Source: Closterium sp. NIES-65
Taxonomy: Eukaryota; Streptophyta; Zygnematophyceae; Desmidiales; Closteriaceae
Assembly (NCBI GenBank): GCA_948144175.1
Contig: CANXME010002062.1
Span: 473,816 to 537,815 of the forward strand
Reading direction: 5' to 3'
DNA: 64,000 bases
Part shown: piece after piece, positions 10,422-20,293 of the stretch
How positions within the stretch are numbered: the stretch's first letter is position 1
Layout of the letters: each line of letters begins with the position of its first letter
The notes under the pieces: generated by a model
The model's database searches: none
Told to the model about the DNA's origin: nothing
Seen by the model: the letters and a program-made list of their open reading frames with translations, nothing else
Position numbers and translations under genes: made by a program

Positions 10422-10436
10422 TGGTATCGAGCAGGT
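10422..10436 (+). promoter_or_regulatory. Element A primer-binding site
   Basis: TGGTATCGAGCAGG starts directly after the LTR. The usual plant copia site complementary to initiator tRNA-Met is TGGTATCAGAGC; here one A is missing (ATCGAGC). Element H carries the identical variant, while C has TGGTTTCAGAGC and I has the canonical form. Confidence 0.8.
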
Positions 10437-11355
10437 TCCCTTGTGGGAACAGTTCCTAGGGCCCACCAATTCGAATTTTTTTTCTTGCCTGGAGCGCGCT
10501 CAGTTCCTGCCCGAATCGCGCTCCCCTCTCTCGACCCTCTCGCGTCACCTTAGCGGCCCTGTCGCGTCGCGCTAGAGGCCCCCTCGCGTCGCCCTCGTGG
10601 CCCCATCCCGTCGCGCCGCCCTAGCGGCTGCGTCCCGCCGCCCTAGCGGCCCCGATCCGCCGCCCTAGCGGCCGCGTCGCCTACTCCTACGGCCCCGGCG
10701 CTGCCCTTCCCGGGCCCCGACGACGCCCTTCCCGGCCCAGCCCTGCCTCTGCTGGCCCCGTCGCCTGGCCTTGCGGCCCCGGCGCCGCCCTTCCCGGCCC
10801 TGACGCCGCCCTTCCCGGCCCCGATCCGCCGCTCTGCGGCCCCGTCGACTACCCCGCAGCCCCGGCGCCGCCTTTTCTCGGCCCCGACGCCGCCCTTCCC
10901 GACCCGGCCCAGCATCTGCTGGCCCCGGTCACCTACCCTTCTCGGCCCCGGCACTGCCCTTCCCGGCCCCGGCCCAGCCTCTCCTGGCCCCGTCGCCCGC
11001 CCTTCCCGGCCCCGGCCCCGCCTTCACGCGGCCCCGCCGGGCTACTGCCGAGCCGCCAGCGCCACCCGAGCCGCCCGAGCCGCCGCGCCTCCGGAGCCGC
11101 CCGAGCCGCCGTACTGCCGAGTCGCCGAGCCGCCCGAGCAGCCCGAGTCGCCGAGCCGCCTGAGCCGCCGAGCCGCCCGAGCCGCCCGCGCCGCACGAGC
11201 CGCCCGAGCTGCCCGAGCCGCCGAGTCGCCGAGCCGTCGAGCTGCAGTTCGTGCCGAGCCGCCGAGCCGCCCGAGCCGCCCTGTCCGGTAAGAGCAGCGC
11301 CTCTGTCACTGCACTACCCTTACCCCACTGTTCGCGCTACTAGTCTACTGCTGTC
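10437..11355 (+). other. Element A leader with GC-rich tandem repeats
   Basis: The leader between primer site and gag ATG is about 920 bp and extremely GC-rich. From 10555 to 11030 it is built of CGGCCCCG-type words with a period of about 20-27 bp, and from 11030 to 11290 of GAGCCGCC repeats. Long open frames on both strands are compositional. Equivalent leaders exist in C, H and J with different repeat units. Confidence 0.75.
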
Positions 11356-12392
11356 ATGGCTACCCCTAGTGTCCTCGCTTTTGACGCTGAGGGTCGGGCC
11401 ATTGACTTTGACGTTAGGGTAGATGACCTACAGCTTTTCCTACAGTGCGATAGGGCAGACGGTCTCTCCCTCTTTGACCTCACCTCTGGTGCCTCTCCTG
11501 CCCCTGCTGCTGATGCTGACGCCACTGTTCGCTCACAGTGGGCCACACGCGATGCTGCCGCATGTCTTGCTGTGCGTCGCCACCTACCTACCTCTGAGCG
11601 TGCGCACTTTAGCCAGTACAAGAGTGCTCAGACCCTGTACGACGCTGTAGTTGCACGCTACTCCTCCCCTGCCACTGCTGCACTGAGCCGCCTCATGCTA
11701 CCATACCTCTTCCCTGACCTTGCTGCCTTTCCCACAGTCGCTGACCTCATTACGCACCTCCGCACTTGTGACACTCGCTACCACGCTGCGCTTCCTACTG
11801 AGTTCTGCGCCAAGAACCTCCCCCCCCCATATACATCACTCTCTACTAGATCGTCACCCGCCTCCCTGACTCCCTTCGCGTAGTCAGGGACCACTTCCTC
11901 TCAGTTTGCCCCACCACTCTCACCGTTGACCTCCTCGAGAAGGCCCTCCTAGCAGCGGAGAAGAGCATAGTCGCTGTAGGAGCCTCTCGTGGTGACCCTC
12001 GCACCCTCATCATTGAGGGGTGTTCTCCCTCCCCCCTTTTGCCCTCTGTTGCATCTACTGCTGCGGCCGACCTTGATAGGCTTGAGTCGGTCGGTGCGAC
12101 GTCCACCCCTAGCGGGAGACGCCGCCCTGGCAAGGGCAAGGGGGGCAGGGGCGCTGGAGGAGCTAGCGGGGGCGGTGGAGGAGGCGGTGGAGGCGGTGGA
12201 GGGGGTGGGGGTGGCGTTGGGGGTGGTGGCGGGGGTGGAGGTGTCGGTGGCGGCAGTGGAGGCGGAGGCGGCGGCGGCGGTGGCGGTGGGAGCGGAGGTG
12301 GCGGAGGTGGCGGCGGTGGAGGAGGCGGTGGCAGTGGAGGTGGAGCTGGTCGGGGTGGCGCTGCGCAGAGGGTCGGCTCCGGTGGTGGTCAG

Positions 12393-12427
<35 letters not shown>

Positions 12428-12788
12428 CACTTGTGACATCCCCCCGCAGCTCCGTGAGTGGTACGCTGCACGCCAGCGGGGTGGGGGTACTGGTCCGTGC
12501 ACCTACGTCCTACGCACCGGCGACCGCGCAGGTGAGCAGTGCGGGGGTGCGCACTCCACCGTGCGCTGCTTTGGCCGCCTGACGGACGCTTGGCGTCACC
12601 AGTTCGCGGAGGCCACTGAGATCCCCCGTTGGGGCGAGCTTTCTAGGGCGGGAGTAGCTGTCTTTGACCTTGACTTTGATGCTATTCTTGCTGCCAAAAA
12701 TGATGTGACTATTAGTGATGAGGGTGACTGTTACCGGTGTTTTCCGCCCGACCCGGGCATTGAGACTGCTGCTCTAGGTACTGGTTAG
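11356..12788 (+). pseudogene. gag: Element A gag
   Basis: ATG 11356 opens MATPSVLAFDAEGRAIDFDV and the capsid-like core up to FCAKN. At the C-run near 11820 the frame shifts, and in the shifted frame a TAG follows (where C and H have a sense codon). Gag then continues to 12788: a linker (GASRGDPR, SGRRRPGKGKGG), about 75 mostly glycine residues, a Q-run (12395-12426), LREWYAARQRGGG, and an atypical finger with Cys-x13-Cys-x3-His-x4-Cys (CTYVL through HSTVRC). The family's usual tail (AILAA, SDEGDCYRCFPPDPG) follows. A TAG at 12786-12788 ends the frame; the bases beyond stay open in the same frame, so gag and protease were once one polyprotein. Glycine-rich gag could bind RNA or condense, which is inference. 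Confidence 0.85.
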
Positions 12789-15650
12789 GCTGCTGCTCTA
12801 GGTGCTAGCGAGGCTGCTGCTCTAGGTGCTCGTGCGTCTGCTCCCTCAGGTGCTGGTGAGTCTGCTCTCTCAGGTACTACGTCGGCTTCGGCCTCCCACA
12901 CCTTCACCCTTGACTCAGGGGCTTCTCGCTCCTTCTTTCGAGACCGCACCACACTCACGCCGCTTGGCCGGCCAGTTGCAGTCTCTCTGGCAGACCCCTC
13001 TGGGGGTCCTTTCTTTGCTCACTACTCCACTTTCCTCTCGTGTCCGGCGGCCCCCTCTGGCACCCTGTCTGGTCTTTACCTCTCCTCGTTCTCTACGAAC
13101 TTGGTGAGTGGTGCTGACCTACAAGATGCGGGGGTTCACCCGTTCACTCCTGCGAGTCAGCGGGTGACCCACTGCACGGACGCTCGGACAGGCCGACACC
13201 TGGCCACGTTTACACGTCGGCCGGGGTCGAGCCTGTACACACTGACCACTGCGTCTCCTCCAGTCACTGCGTCTGGTCAGGTAGCTGCGTCGGGTCAGGT
13301 GTTTGCTGCAGCGTCCAGGTCTGGTCTTGAGTCTGCCCCCTGCTCGTGTCGCCTCCTGTCTCACGAGACTCTCCTCTGGCACCACCGCCTTGGTCACCCC
13401 TCCCTGCTTCGTCTCCGAGGCATGGCCTCCCGTGTCCTTGTCTCTGGTCTCCCCCGGTCTCTACCTCCCCTACCTCCGGGGCCTGGCCCTACCTGCGTCC
13501 CCTGTGTCGAGGGGCGCCAACAGGCTGCCCCTCACTCCTCCCTGTTTCCTTCAACAGAGGCCCCGCTGCAGACGCTTCACATGGACGTGTGGGGCCCGGC
13601 CCGCGTCCGTGGACAGGGTCACGAGCGCTACTTCCTACTGGTGATTGACGACTACTCGCGTTACACCACAGTCTTCCCCTTGCGCAGCAAGGGTGATGTC
13701 ACTGCGGTTTTGATCGACTGGATCCGCGCAGCTCGTCTCCAGCTGAGGCAGAGCTTCGGCTCGGACTTTCCTGTTCTGCGTCTGCACTCTGACAGAGGCG
13801 GAGAGTTCTCCTCTGGCCTTCTGCGAGCCTACTATCGTGCACGAGGCATCCGCCAGACCTTCACGCTTCCGGAATCTCCACAGCAAATTGGGATTGCTGA
13901 GCGCCGCATTGGCATGGTCATGGATGTCGCTCGTACGTCCATGATGCATGCGGCTGCCCCCCATTCTCTGTGGCCGTTTGCGGTTCGGTACGCGGCGCAT
14001 CAGATCAACCTTCACCCCACGGTCTCCATGAAGGAGACCTCCCCAGCTTTGCTGTGGACGGGGAAGGTTGGCGATGCGTCTGCGTTCCGTGTCTGGGGAT
14101 CTCGGGCGTTTGTTCGCGACTTGTCTACGGACAAGCTGTCCCCTCGTGCTACTCCTTGCGTCTTCCTTGGCTTCCCCCCTGACGCGCCAGGGTGGCAGTT
14201 CTACCACCCCACCTCTCGCCGTGTTCTGTCCTCCCAGGACGTCACGTTTGACGAGTTGGTCCCCTACTACCGCCTCTTCCCCTACCGCACTCCGTCCCTC
14301 CCCCCGCCACCGCTCTTCCTAGTACCAGGTCCCCTCTCGGTAGACCCCCTCCCCCCTCAGGGTCCTGCCCCTTTAGGTGTGTCCCAGGTAGACGCAGTCG
14401 AGCCTGTCAAGGTTACTGGTGACTATGGTGCTGTTGAGGGTGCTGAGCCAGGGGGTGCTGACTCAGGGGGTGCTGAGCATGTGGGTGCTACGCCTGGGGG
14501 TGTTGAGCCTGGGGGTGCTGCGACTGGGGGTGCTGAGCCTGGGGGTGCAGCGCCTGGGGGTGCTGAGCCTCGGGGTAATGAGCCTGGGGGTGCTACGCCT
14601 GGAGATGCTGAGCCTGGAGGTGTGGAGCCTGAGGGAGTTGGGCCTACTCGTGTGGCGTCTGGCGGTGCTGGGCCTGGAGGTTCTCCGGGTGCTTCGTCTC
14701 GACAGGAGCCCCTCTCTCCACAAGAGCTGCGTGACTGGTTTGCCCGGCGCTGGAGGAGTGCTGCTGGAGCTGGAGGTTCTCCGGCTGCTGAGGGTGCTGG
14801 TGCCGCGGGTCCCGGAGGTGCTCGTGCTGGGAGTACTGGAGCTGCTGGGCCTGCGGGTGCGACTGGAGCTGGAGCTGCTAAGGGTGTTGGCGCTGAGGCT
14901 ACTGCTGTCAGTCCTGGAGGCGGTCCTGCTGGGGGTACTACTGGTGCTGCTGGAGGTACTGGAGCTGGAGGTGCTCCTGGCGCTGGTGCTGCTGCTGGGG
15001 GTGCTGGTGCTGTCCCTACTGTGTCTGGAGTCGCCGCGCGGCCTCGGCCGTACTTCGTTCCGCTCCTACAGCAGGTTCTTGGTCTCCCGCCTTCTACTGG
15101 TCCTCCTCCTCCCTTAGAGTGTCCACAGCCTGTCCCGTCACAGTTACAGTTTATGCCGTCCTCCCCACTGCCTGCTCCTTCTCCCTACACTGGTCCTACT
15201 GGAGGTCTTGCTGAGCGTCGTGAGCCTGCGTCTCGCCCTGCGTCGCCTGTCCGTGCTGCTCACACTGGTGGCCGTGGTTCGCGTCAGCGTCCTCCTCCTG
15301 TCCTTGGCACACACCAGATGTCTCTGCGTCCGTCCACTGCTCCTCTGCGTGCCCCTTTGCCTTCTTCTCCTGAATCCTCTCTTCCTGCTTTTGTCGACCC
15401 GGAGTCGGACTCTCTTCATGCTTCCAGTCCTACTGTCACGCGTCTCCTTGCTACTGTCGTCACTGACCCTTCCTTTGAGTCCACTGCTGCGTCTGCCCTA
15501 ATTGCTGAGCTCGTCGACTTTGCTGCTCGCTGTCGTCTAGACTACACTACTAGTCTTGTCGCTGAGTCTGAGTATGTCTGTCCTCCGTCCGTCGGGGGTG
15601 AGTGTGCCCTTTGCACGGACGTCCTTGAGGACAGGCAGGAGGAGTTCTAG
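12789..15650 (+). pseudogene. pol: Element A protease-integrase-linker
   Basis: This frame is open for 953 codons. It carries the protease motif TLDSGASRSFF (Asp codon 12912), the zinc module LLWHHRLGHPSLLRLRG with CVPCVEGRQ, and the integrase core with all three catalytic acids: D in LHMDVWGPARV, D in LHSDRGGEFSSG, and E in GIAERRIGMVM. The usual PQQNG next to that Glu reads PQQIG. The integrase C-terminal domain is followed by about 20 units of GGAEP/GGATP type (14440-14640), then SPQELRDWFARRW, then Ala/Gly-rich and Ser/Pro-rich linker. It ends at TAG 15648-15650 just before RT, at a position where C, H and J have CAG. This is the best preserved integrase in the A family here. Confidence 0.88.
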
Positions 15651-16424
15651 TGTCTAACTGCTGCATCACCTCATCTCGTGTCCGTACTGCTTACCCCTGA
15701 GGGAGACCCGGATGCACTTGACATCCCTGACTCCGCGCTCTTACGCGGAGGCGATAGAGGGTCCCTACTCCTCTCAGTGGCAAGCAGCTATGGACGCAGA
15801 GATGGCTTCCTGGAAGTCCACAGGCACCTACGTTGACGAGGTTCCCCCGCCTAGGGCGAACATCGTCAGTGGCATGTGGATTTTCAGGGTGAAGCGGCCG
15901 CCGGGTTCTCCGCCTGTCTTCAAGGCGCGTTACGTGGCTCGTGGCTTCAGTCAGCGGCAGGGAGTTGACTACTTTCAGGCCTTCTCTCCCACCCCGAAGA
16001 TGACCACTCTTCGGGTACTGCTGCACATAGCTGCTCACCGTGACTACGAGCTTCACTCTCTTGACTTCAGCACAGCTTTCCTTGCAGGGCAGCCTGCACG
16101 AGGAGATCTGGCTGCGCCGCCCACCTGGCTTCACTGGGTCTTTTCCTCCTGGCACCCAGTGGAGCCTCCGGCGGCCAGTATACGGTCTCCGCCAGGCACC
16201 GCGTGAGTGGCACGACACACTGAGGACTACACTTGCGGCTCTTGGGTTTTCTCCCTCTACTGTCGACCCGTCGCTGTTTTTGCGCACCGACACTTCTTTG
16301 CCGCCGTTCTACATCCTCGTGTACTGTCGACGACTTGGTCTTTGCCACAGCTGACACTGCTGGACTCGCCCACGTGAAGTCTGAGCTGCAGAAGAGACAC
16401 ACGTGCACAGACCTGGGTGAACTG
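15651..16424 (+). pseudogene. pol: Element A reverse transcriptase, N-terminal part
   Basis: RT motifs appear in order but in three frames: RSYAEAIEGPYSSQWQAAMD and MWIFRVKRPPGSPPVF (15712-16085), then LQGSLHEEIWLRRPPGFTG (16085-16320), then VDDLVFATADTAGLAHVKSE (16325-16424). Each switch is a single inserted base: near 15730, near 16085, and a T at 16325 that splits the YVDD box (TAC-T-GTC-GAC-GAC). The RT is therefore inactive. The sequence is cut at DLGEL by element C and resumes at 23872. Confidence 0.88.
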
Positions 16425-16551
16425 TGAGAAGAAATGAGAATGACTGAACTATGAATGAACTGAGTACAAGTACTAACCCTAATTGGGTTGTACCCCTTAT
16501 GGGCTACCCCACTATAGCCCACACAATAAGCACAAGCTATATGTTCTGACA
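16425..16551 (-). repeat. Element C 3' LTR (127 bp)
   Basis: On the minus strand it starts TGTCAGAACATATAGC and ends ATTTCTTCTCA. It is preceded (plus strand 16552 onward) by CACCCCCATAGG, the complement of the polypurine tract that primes plus-strand DNA synthesis. Confidence 0.92.
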
Positions 16552-16752
16552 CACCCCCATAGGCAAAGTGGGGGAGAACAAGGGGTCACAAGACCAGTCA
16601 AGCAAAGCAAGCTCAGGGTGGATCACGAAGACACCACACATTCCGAGCACAAGTTCAAGGCCAGAAGGCCAGTTCACATGCAGGAGTACATATATATAAA
16701 AAGGCTTGACAAGCAAGAGCAGGTATATATATATGTAACAGTACAAGCAAGG
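16552..16752 (-). other. Element C 3' UTR, conserved in the A family
   Basis: Between the pol stop and the LTR lies about 200 bp that is strongly conserved in A (24760-24973), H (33645-33844) and J (58276-58490), and partly in I (32732-32961). It contains a TATATATA run, a GGCC-x4-GGCC-like palindrome, the block GGTGGATCAC, and the polypurine tract. Conservation outside coding sequence suggests an RNA or replication function. Confidence 0.7.
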
Positions 16753-18503
16753 TCAAGAGGTGAACAAGTGAGGCAAGACAGGCAGAAGACCCAGCTGCGT
16801 GTAGAAGCGCTGATGATCACAAGGCGCAAGTGCCTTGGTGAAGACATCAGCAGTGTTGGCCTCAGAGGCCACGTACGCAAGCCGCATCTGACCACGCTGC
16901 TGTAGCTCACGAGCAAGGAAGTAGCGAAGAGCAATGTGCTTTGTTCTGTGCTCCAGTCTCTGCTCTCGACACAAGGCCAGCATGGCCTTGTTGTCTACGC
17001 ACAGGACTAGAGGAGAACGAGGCGACTCTCCAAGGTCGGTCAGCAGGTAGGTGAGCCAGCGAAGCTCCTGAGCAGCCATGGCCCCGGCGTAGATCTCAGC
17101 CTCACAACTGGAGCCGAGAACAGAAGACGAGCGAGTAGCCCGCCACGAAACAGAGCCATAACCAAGGCTGAAGGTGTAACCCTGTGACGACCGCTGCGTA
17201 GCCTGGTCGTCAGCCCAAGAAGCGTCTGCGTGACCTGTGAGGACCACTGAACGTCGCCCTCCAAGCACTAGCCCCATGCCCGTCGTACTGCACACGTAGC
17301 GCAACACCCTCTTCGCTGCAGCCATGTGCTCTGGTCGGTGTCTCCCAGGAGCAACATAGCGTGCGAGAATGCTAAGAGGGTATGCAAGGTCAGGTCGTGT
17401 GCAGGTCATCAGGTACATGAGGCAGCCAACAAGCTCTGGATACGGGCCACTCGACTCTACGGACTCATCCGAAGGCAGAGCTGAGAGCGAGTGGCGGGTA
17501 GGCAGAGGAGTGGCCTGAGGCGAGGAGTACGTGAAGCCGAAGCGCTGAAGGACCTGCTGCACCATGTGTGACTGAGTCAGGGTAATGGTGCGGCGTGCTC
17601 TGTCCTGGGTGATCTGCAAGCCAAGGTAGCTGCGCAGTTCACCCAGGTCTGTGCACGTGTGTCTCTTCTGCAGCTCGGACTTCACGTAGGCGTGTCCAGC
17701 AGTGTCAGGTGTGGCAAAGACCAAGTCGTCGACGTACACGAGGATGTAGAACGGCAGCAGAGAGGTGTCTAGTGCGCAGAAACAGCGACGGGTCCGCAGT
17801 AGAAGGAGCAAACCCAAGAGCCGCAAGCGTAGTCCTCAGTGTGTCGTGCCACTCACGTGGCGCCTGGCAGAGACCGTAGACTGGACGCCGGAGACTCAAC
17901 TGGGTACCAGGAGTGAAAGACCCAGTGGAGCCAAGTGGGCGGCGCAGCCAGATCTCCTCGTGCAGGCTGCCCTCCAAGAAAGTTGTGCTGAAGTCAAGAG
18001 AGTGCAGCTCGTAGTCACGGTGAGCAGCAACGTGCAGCAGTACCCGAAGAGTGGTCATCTTCAGGGGTGTGAGAGAAGGTCTGAAAGTAGTCAACTCCCT
18101 GCCGCTGACTGAAGCCACGAGCCACGTAACGCGCCTTGAAGACAGGCGGAGAACCCGGCGGCCGCTTCACCCTGAAAATCCACATGCCACTGACAACGTT
18201 CGCCCCAGGAGGGGGGACAGGGTCAACGTAGGTGCCTGTGGACTTCCAGGAAGCCGTCTCTGCATCCATAGCTGCCTGCCACTGAGAGGAGTAGGGACCC
18301 TCTATCGCCTTCCGCGTAAGAGCGCAGAGTCGGGATGTCAAGTGCATCCTGGTCTCCCTCAGGGGTAAGCAGTACGGACACGAGATGAGGTGAAGCAGCT
18401 GCCAAGCACTGGAGCTCCTCCTGCCTGTCCTCAAGGACATCCATGCCAAGGGCACACTCACCCCCGACGGATGGAGGACAGACAGAATCAGACTCAGCGA
18501 CAA
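16753..18503 (-). pseudogene. pol: Element C reverse transcriptase / RNase H
   Basis: Minus-strand 17826-16753 is open for 357 codons with ILVYVDDLVFATPDT (intact YVDD), LGLQITQDRARRTITLTQSH, the connection region, and RNase H motifs GHADASWADDQ, SSCEAEIYAGAMAAQELRWL, LCVDNKAMLALC and NTADVFTKAL. The N-terminal RT part (18503-17705) is spread over two frames: MWIFRVKRPPGSPPVFKARY, then LDFSTTFLEGSLHEEIWLRR. Frameshifts near 18060 and 17760 separate them. The polymerase active site itself is undamaged, unlike A, B, H and J. RNase H would remove the RNA strand during cDNA synthesis. Confidence 0.88.
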
Positions 18504-20293
18504 GACTAGCAGCGTAGTCTAGGCGACAGCGAGCAGCAAAGTCGACGAGCTCAGCAACTAGGGCAGACGCTGCAGTGGACGCGAAAGAAGGGTCAGTGAC
18601 GACAGTAGCCAGGAGACGCGTGAGAGTAGGACTGGCAGCACGAAGAGAGTCCGACTCCGGGTCGGCAAAAGCAGGAAGAGAGGAATCAGGAGGAGAAGGC
18701 AAAGGGGCACGCAGAGGAGCAGTGGACGGACGCAGAGACACCCTGTGCATGCCAGGGACAGGAGGAGGACGCTGACGCGAACCATGACCACTAGCGCGAG
18801 CAGCATGGACAGGCAACGCAAGGCGAGACGCAGGCTCATGACGCTCAGTAAGACCTCCAGTAGGACCAGTGTAGGGAGAAGGAGCAGGTAAAGGGGAGGT
18901 AGGCTGCAATTGTAACTGTGACAGGACTCGCTGTGGACACTCTAAAGAAAGAGGAGGACCAGTAGAAGGCGGAAGACCAAGAACCTGCTGCAGGAGTGGA
19001 ACGAAGTACGGTCGAGGCCGCGCGGCGATGCCAGACACAGCAGTTACAGCACCAGTACCCCCAGCAGGAGCACCCGCTCTAGCTGCACCTACAGCAGCGC
19101 CAGAACCTCCAGCAGTACCAGGAGTACCCGCAGCAGGACCGCCAGCAGTAGTCTCAGCTCCAACACCCTCAGCAGCACCAGCTCCAGTCGAAACCGCAGG
19201 CCCAGCAGCTCCAGTACTCCCAGTACGAGCACCTCCGGGACCCACGACAGCAGCACCTTCAGTAGCCGAAGAACCTCCAGCACTAGCACCACTCCTCCAG
19301 CGCCGGGCAAACCACTCGCGCAGCTCCCGTGGAGAGAGTGGCTCCCGCAGAGACGAAGCACCCGGACAACCTCCAGGCGGAGCACCTCCAAGCTCAGCAC
19401 CCCCAGGCTCAGCACACCCAGGCTCAGAACCCCCAGGCTCAGCACACCCAGGCTCAGCACCCTCAGGCGCAGCACCCCCAGGCTCAGCACGCCCAGGATC
19501 AGCACCCCCAGTCTCAGCACCCCCAGGCTCAGCACCCCCAGGCTCAGCACCCCCAGTGTCAGCACCCCCAGGCTCAGCACCCCCAGTCTCAGCACCCCCA
19601 GGCTCAGCACCCCCAGGCTCAGCACTCCCCGAGTCAGCACCCCCAGGCTCAGCACCCTCAGGAGCACCAGAGTCACCAATGACCTCGACAGGCTCAATTG
19701 CGTCTACCTGGGACACACCTGAAGGGGACGGACCCTGAGGGGGGAGGGGGTCTACCGGAGGGGGACCTGGTACAAGGAAGACCAGCGGCGGGGGGAGGGA
19801 CGGAGTGCGGTAGGGGAAGAGGCGGTAGTAGGGGACCGACTCGTCAAACGTGACGTCCTGGGAGGACAGAACACGGCGAGAGGTGGGGTGGTAGAACTGC
19901 CACCCAGGCGCGTCTGAGGGGAACCCCAGGAAGACGCAAGGAGCAGCATGAGGGGACAGGTTGTTCGCAGACAAGTCGCAGACAAACGTCCGAGATCCCC
20001 ATACCCGGAACGCCGACGCATCGCCAACCTTCCCCGTCCACAACAAGGCTGGGGAGGTCTCTCGCCTGGAGACCCTGGGGTGTAGGTTGATCTGATGCGC
20101 CGCGTACCTCACCGCAAACGGCCACAGAAAATGGGGAGCAGCTGCATGCATCATAGATGTACGAGCGACATCCATGACCATGCCAACGCGGCGCTCAGCA
20201 ATCCCATTTTGCTGCGGGGAGTCCGGAAGCGTGAAGGTCTAACGGATTCCTTGTGCGCGACAGTAGGTCCCTCAGAATGCCAGAAGAAAACGC
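18223..20293 (-). pseudogene. pol: Element C integrase C-terminal half and repeat linker
   Basis: The 652-codon frame 20181-18223 starts in the integrase (VARTSMMHAAAPHFLWPFAV) and runs through GKVGDASAFRVWGSRTFV and the FLGFPSDAPGW block. It then enters the largest minisatellite-coded linker here, with about 25 units of the GGAEP/GGADTG kind (19660-19380). The motif SPRELREWFARRW, Ala/Gly- and Ser/Pro-rich linker, the LVAELVDFAARCRLDYAASL block and ECALGMDVLEDRQEELQC follow. It shifts frame at RSYAEGDRG just before RT. Minus strand 20293-20182 holds the frameshifted segment around the third catalytic residue of integrase. Confidence 0.85.

Noticed and set aside
19028-19738. Plus-strand Pro/Ala/Ser-rich frame resembling a cell-wall glycoprotein
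   Set aside because: It is the exact antisense of the GGAEP linker of element C; the same artefact appears opposite the linkers of B, H and J.
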